Below, in pieces: positions 5,954 to 7,366 of a stretch of DNA of 7,366 nt. The translations under genes were made by a program, and so were the position numbers. The notes beneath the pieces are model-generated. The model had not been told where the DNA came from and did no database searches. It saw only the letters and a list, made by a program, of their open reading frames with translations. Within the stretch, counting starts at the first letter, position 1, and each line of letters opens with the position of its first letter. Origin of the DNA: Ignavibacteriota bacterium (lineage in GTDB: Bacteria > Bacteroidota > Kapaibacteriia > Palsa-1295); NCBI GenBank assembly GCA_003151215.1, contig PLXB01000252.1:8832-16197 (forward strand), written 5' to 3'.

Positions 5954-6682
5954 ATGAAAAGAAATAGCAACATTTCATTATACTATATTCCCAGAACCCG
6001 CGGGCATTTTTTGTTTTTATTTAGTATAGTTTTTTTTCTTTTAGTGCAATCCCACATTGGATTTTCTCAAACGTGGTCGATGCAGGTGGATGTTACTGTG
6101 GGAGACACAGTGATGATAGGACGTGTTTTATTTACAGAGTTCTTAAATAAATGCACTCCAAACAGTGTAACTTTTTCCCACAATTCTGGAACAGATTTTT
6201 ATCTTGATATCCCAATGACGGGTGGAATTCCTTCAATTCCTGGTGGGAATTTCATGTTTGCTCCGCGCAAAGTCGGAGAACAAGTTGATACGTTTTACGT
6301 AACGGTTGGGTATGAATTCAGTCGATCGAATGATTGCTCTGGAAAATCATACTCAGGACCAATAGCAGTAAGTTCAAGAGGAATTGCAAAGCTATCTATA
6401 AATCCTCAAATAAAAAACAAATTAGAAAACTTTCAAATTTGGTCTATTTCTGGGAATCAAAACGTTAGCATTTCCTCAAATTTTTCATTGCCCGAAAATC
6501 CTGCCATAGAACTCTACGATGCTTTAGGACGCCAACTTCCTTTGCCGATTTCTCAATTGCAGATTCCTTCCGGTCCGAATACAGAAAAATTAGACGTCGG
6601 AAACATCGCTTCCGGCTGGTACATCCTAAGAATGAAAACGAAAGATCAAGTCATTAGTAAGAGCTTCATTGTTACCCGTTAA
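5954..6682 (+). CDS. Small secreted protein with type IX secretion C-terminal sorting domain
   Basis: The 242-aa protein has an N-terminal Sec signal: a basic stretch with R14/R16, a hydrophobic core at about 19-35 (HFLFLFSIVFFLLVQ) and probable cleavage around GFS/QTW (38-39). The mature part (40-150) is beta-rich and ends in FAPRKVGEQVDTFYVTV and SSRGIAKL. This resembles the closing strands of Ig-like/ASH-type folds seen in many Bacteroidota surface proteins. Cys67 and Cys128 could form a disulfide. Residues 168-242 form a type A sorting domain: SISSNFSLPENPAIELYDALGRQL, then LDVGNIASGWYILRMKTKD and the terminal K-SFIVTR. The T9SS machinery recognises this domain at the outer membrane, removes it and releases or anchors the cargo. 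The passenger has no recognised catalytic motif and is very short for a T9SS client. Codon use is more AT-rich than the DAHP synthase gene upstream. Role unknown, possibly a surface or adhesion component. Confidence 0.85.
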   Translation: MKRNSNISLYYIPRTRGHFLFLFSIVFFLLVQSHIGFSQTWSMQVDVTVGDTVMIGRVLFTEFLNKCTPNSVTFSHNSGTDFYLDIPMTGGIPSIPGGNFMFAPRKVGEQVDTFYVTVGYEFSRSNDCSGKSYSGPIAVSSRGIAKLSINPQIKNKLENFQIWSISGNQNVSISSNFSLPENPAIELYDALGRQLPLPISQLQIPSGPNTEKLDVGNIASGWYILRMKTKDQVISKSFIVTR

Positions 6683-6683
6683 G

Positions 6684-6719
6684 AATCCCAAAAATCTCAT
6701 GAATCCCATAAATCACGGT
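6684..6719 (+). repeat. Degenerate 9-bp tandem repeat (four units) directly after the T9SS gene stop
   Basis: Units start at 6684, 6693, 6702 and 6711, all beginning AATC (for example aatcccaaa and aatcccata). The array begins one base after the stop codon at 6682. Confidence 0.55.
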
Positions 6720-6762
6720 TCAGATGATTTCCTTTCGTATTTTTGTAATCAATAATAGGATG

Positions 6763-6780
6763 GCAGGGTTTTATTCCCGC
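6763..6780 (+). terminator. Very weak hairpin between the T9SS gene and the tRNA
   Basis: GC-A-GGG (6763-6768) can pair with CCC-GC (6776-6780) with one bulged A and a 7-nt T-rich loop, followed by ATTTTGTTTT. It is the only terminator-like structure in the 136-bp spacer. Confidence 0.2.
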
Positions 6781-6818
6781 ATTTTGTTTTCGCTTTTAGC
6801 TTTCATGCGAAGCGTGCC

Positions 6819-6894
6819 GGGCGCTTAGTCTCAGCTGGTTTAGAGCGACTCGTTTACACCGAGTAGGTCGGGGGTTCGAATCCCTCAGCGCCCA
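6819..6894 (+). tRNA. tRNA-Val (anticodon UAC)
   Basis: The cloverleaf can be drawn in full. The acceptor stem GGGCGCT/AGCGCCC (6819-6825 with 6887-6893) is a perfect 7 bp, followed by discriminator A at 6894. The anticodon stem ACTCG/CGAGT encloses the loop TTTACAC (6853-6859), giving anticodon TAC at 6855-6857, which reads GUN valine codons. The variable loop is AGGTC. The T arm has GGGGG/CCCTC with one G-U pair and the loop TTCGAAT. The D arm is abnormal: after T8-A9 it reads GTCTC instead of the usual GCTC, so only CTC/GAG pairs cleanly, with either an extra bulged T or a mismatched base. CCA is not encoded (the discriminator is followed by CAGAAG), so a CCA-adding enzyme is needed. Total length is 76 nt. 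Identity is secure; functionality depends on whether the D-arm insertion is real and tolerated. Confidence 0.93.
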
Positions 6895-6903
6895 CAGAAG
6901 AAT

Positions 6904-6939
6904 AACGAATTTGAAATTACGAATTACGAATCGTAATTC
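6904..6939 (+). repeat. Degenerate 7-bp repeats ending in an 9-bp-arm palindrome, after the tRNA
   Basis: Heptamers with a ...CGAA core follow the tRNA (ttacgaa twice in tandem, preceded by taacgaa and tttgaaa). The last units merge into an inverted repeat: GAATTACGA (6921-6929), one central A, and TCGTAATTC (6931-6939). It could form a hairpin, but there is no T-run, so I do not call it a terminator. Confidence 0.55.
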
Positions 6940-6956
6940 ATGATTTCCTCGAACAA

Positions 6957-6999
6957 AGGCAATAAGAGTTGTGTTATTAACACGCTGTACTTATTGCCT
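6957..6999. repeat. Nested inverted repeat upstream of the ferredoxin gene
   Basis: AGGCAATAAG (6957-6966) is perfectly complementary to CTTATTGCCT (6990-6999). Inside lies the palindrome GTGTTA-T-TAACAC (6971-6983). The structure ends 14 bp before the ATG at 7014 and could be an operator, a hairpin in the mRNA leader, or a small dispersed element. Confidence 0.55.
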
Positions 7000-7013
7000 G
7001 AATTTAAACACGA

Positions 7014-7366
7014 ATGTCAGAAGCAACACCGGGATCTATACCACCATGGCTCCGTAAGGGAGCTGATCGAACTGTTGCCGCCGCACCGGGCGCTGCATCC
7101 GCTCCGCCTTCTGTGAAACCCGCCGCAGCCACTGCTGCTGCCGATGATGTCGATGCAGTTGCCGTTGTTGGTGATGCACCTGCTGCCGCTCCTGCAAAGA
7201 AGAAGAAGGCAAAACTTATGGCAGTGGTGCACATGGAAGGATGCACGGGCTGCGATGTCTGTGTTGAATTCTGTCCTGTTGATTGCATCTACCACATTCC
7301 CGGTCCCGAACACATTTTAGCAGAAAATCCGCATGCATCGATGAACGGAGTTGTCATGATCGATGA
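7014..7366 (+). CDS. 4Fe-4S ferredoxin with long Ala/Pro-rich N-terminal extension, 3'-truncated by the window edge
   Basis: The frame is open from the ATG at 7014 to the last base; 117 complete codons are visible. Residues 1-20 (including IPPWLRKG) are followed by a low-complexity Ala/Pro/Val linker (about 21-61) and a KKKK cluster (62-65). A ferredoxin domain then begins near MAVVHMEGC. Its cluster motif is C77-x2-C80-x2-C83-x3-C87-P with an extra C91 in PVDCIY, the first half of a bacterial ferredoxin fold. HIPGPEHILAENPH and GVVMID lead towards where a second cysteine motif would be expected beyond the window. It is presumably a cytoplasmic electron carrier or a subunit of a larger redox complex; the linker suggests tethering to a partner. 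A shorter start at M69 (7218) would give a plain ferredoxin, but the clean open frame upstream favours 7014. No Shine-Dalgarno is visible. Partner and pathway cannot be assigned. Confidence 0.85.
   Translation, partial: MSEATPGSIPPWLRKGADRTVAAAPGAASAPPSVKPAAATAAADDVDAVAVVGDAPAAAPAKKKKAKLMAVVHMEGCTGCDVCVEFCPVDCIYHIPGPEHILAENPHASMNGVVMID

Noticed and set aside
7004..7313. Two minus-strand frames rich in Ala/Ser/Gly at the right edge
   Set aside because: They are antisense to the GC-rich linker of the ferredoxin gene, whose CxxCxxCxxxCP motif is clear on the plus strand.
1..7366. CRISPR array, IS element or attachment site
   Set aside because: No regularly spaced identical repeats of 20-40 bp, no transposase or integrase motif, and no tRNA 3'-end duplication after the tRNA-Val was found by eye.

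Overview
The window looks like chromosomal DNA from the Bacteroidota/Chlorobiota/Ignavibacteriota/Kapabacteria side of bacteria. The main clue is a secreted protein with a signal peptide and a C-terminal type IX secretion (Por) sorting domain at 5954-6682. A Gram-negative envelope is supported by an ADP-heptose-type family 9 glycosyltransferase at the left edge. Most genes lack a clear Shine-Dalgarno sequence, and the tRNA has no encoded CCA; both are compatible with that group. Lineage within the group is inference from gene content only.

Layout from left to right. 2-625 (+) is the 3' part of a heptosyltransferase-like gene, closed by a strong hairpin terminator at 690-715. 897-1115 (+) is a small helical protein of unknown function, 8 bp upstream of a PduO-type cob(I)alamin adenosyltransferase (1124-1678, +). 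A 365-bp gap without a credible gene separates this from the convergent mazG (2044-2850, -). A 243-bp divergent spacer follows. It holds a near-consensus sigma-54 promoter that should drive a four-helix membrane protein of unknown function (3094-4071, +), which ends at a textbook terminator. Next is a type I-beta DAHP synthase (4209-5282, +), the first step of aromatic amino acid synthesis. A DUF433/DUF5615 (VapB45/VapC45-like) toxin-antitoxin pair follows (5321-5551 and 5523-5852, +). Then come the small T9SS cargo protein (5954-6682, +), a tRNA-Val(UAC) at 6819-6894 with an extra nucleotide in its D arm, and the 5' part of a 4Fe-4S ferredoxin gene with a long Ala/Pro-rich N-terminal extension (7014 to the right edge, +).

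The genes do not form one pathway. This is a housekeeping stretch (cofactor adenosylation, nucleotide sanitation, aromatic biosynthesis, a tRNA) with accessory inserts (TA module, T9SS cargo). The glycosyltransferase and T9SS genes look clearly more AT-rich by eye than the DAHP synthase, membrane-protein and ferredoxin genes. Gene ends and spacers carry short degenerate tandem repeats (7-nt and 9-nt periods) and several inverted repeats. I see no CRISPR array, IS element or complete new defence system. The items most worth a second look are the sigma-54-driven membrane protein, the D-arm insertion in the tRNA, the ferredoxin with its long linker and the nested inverted repeat in front of it, and the periodic repeats.
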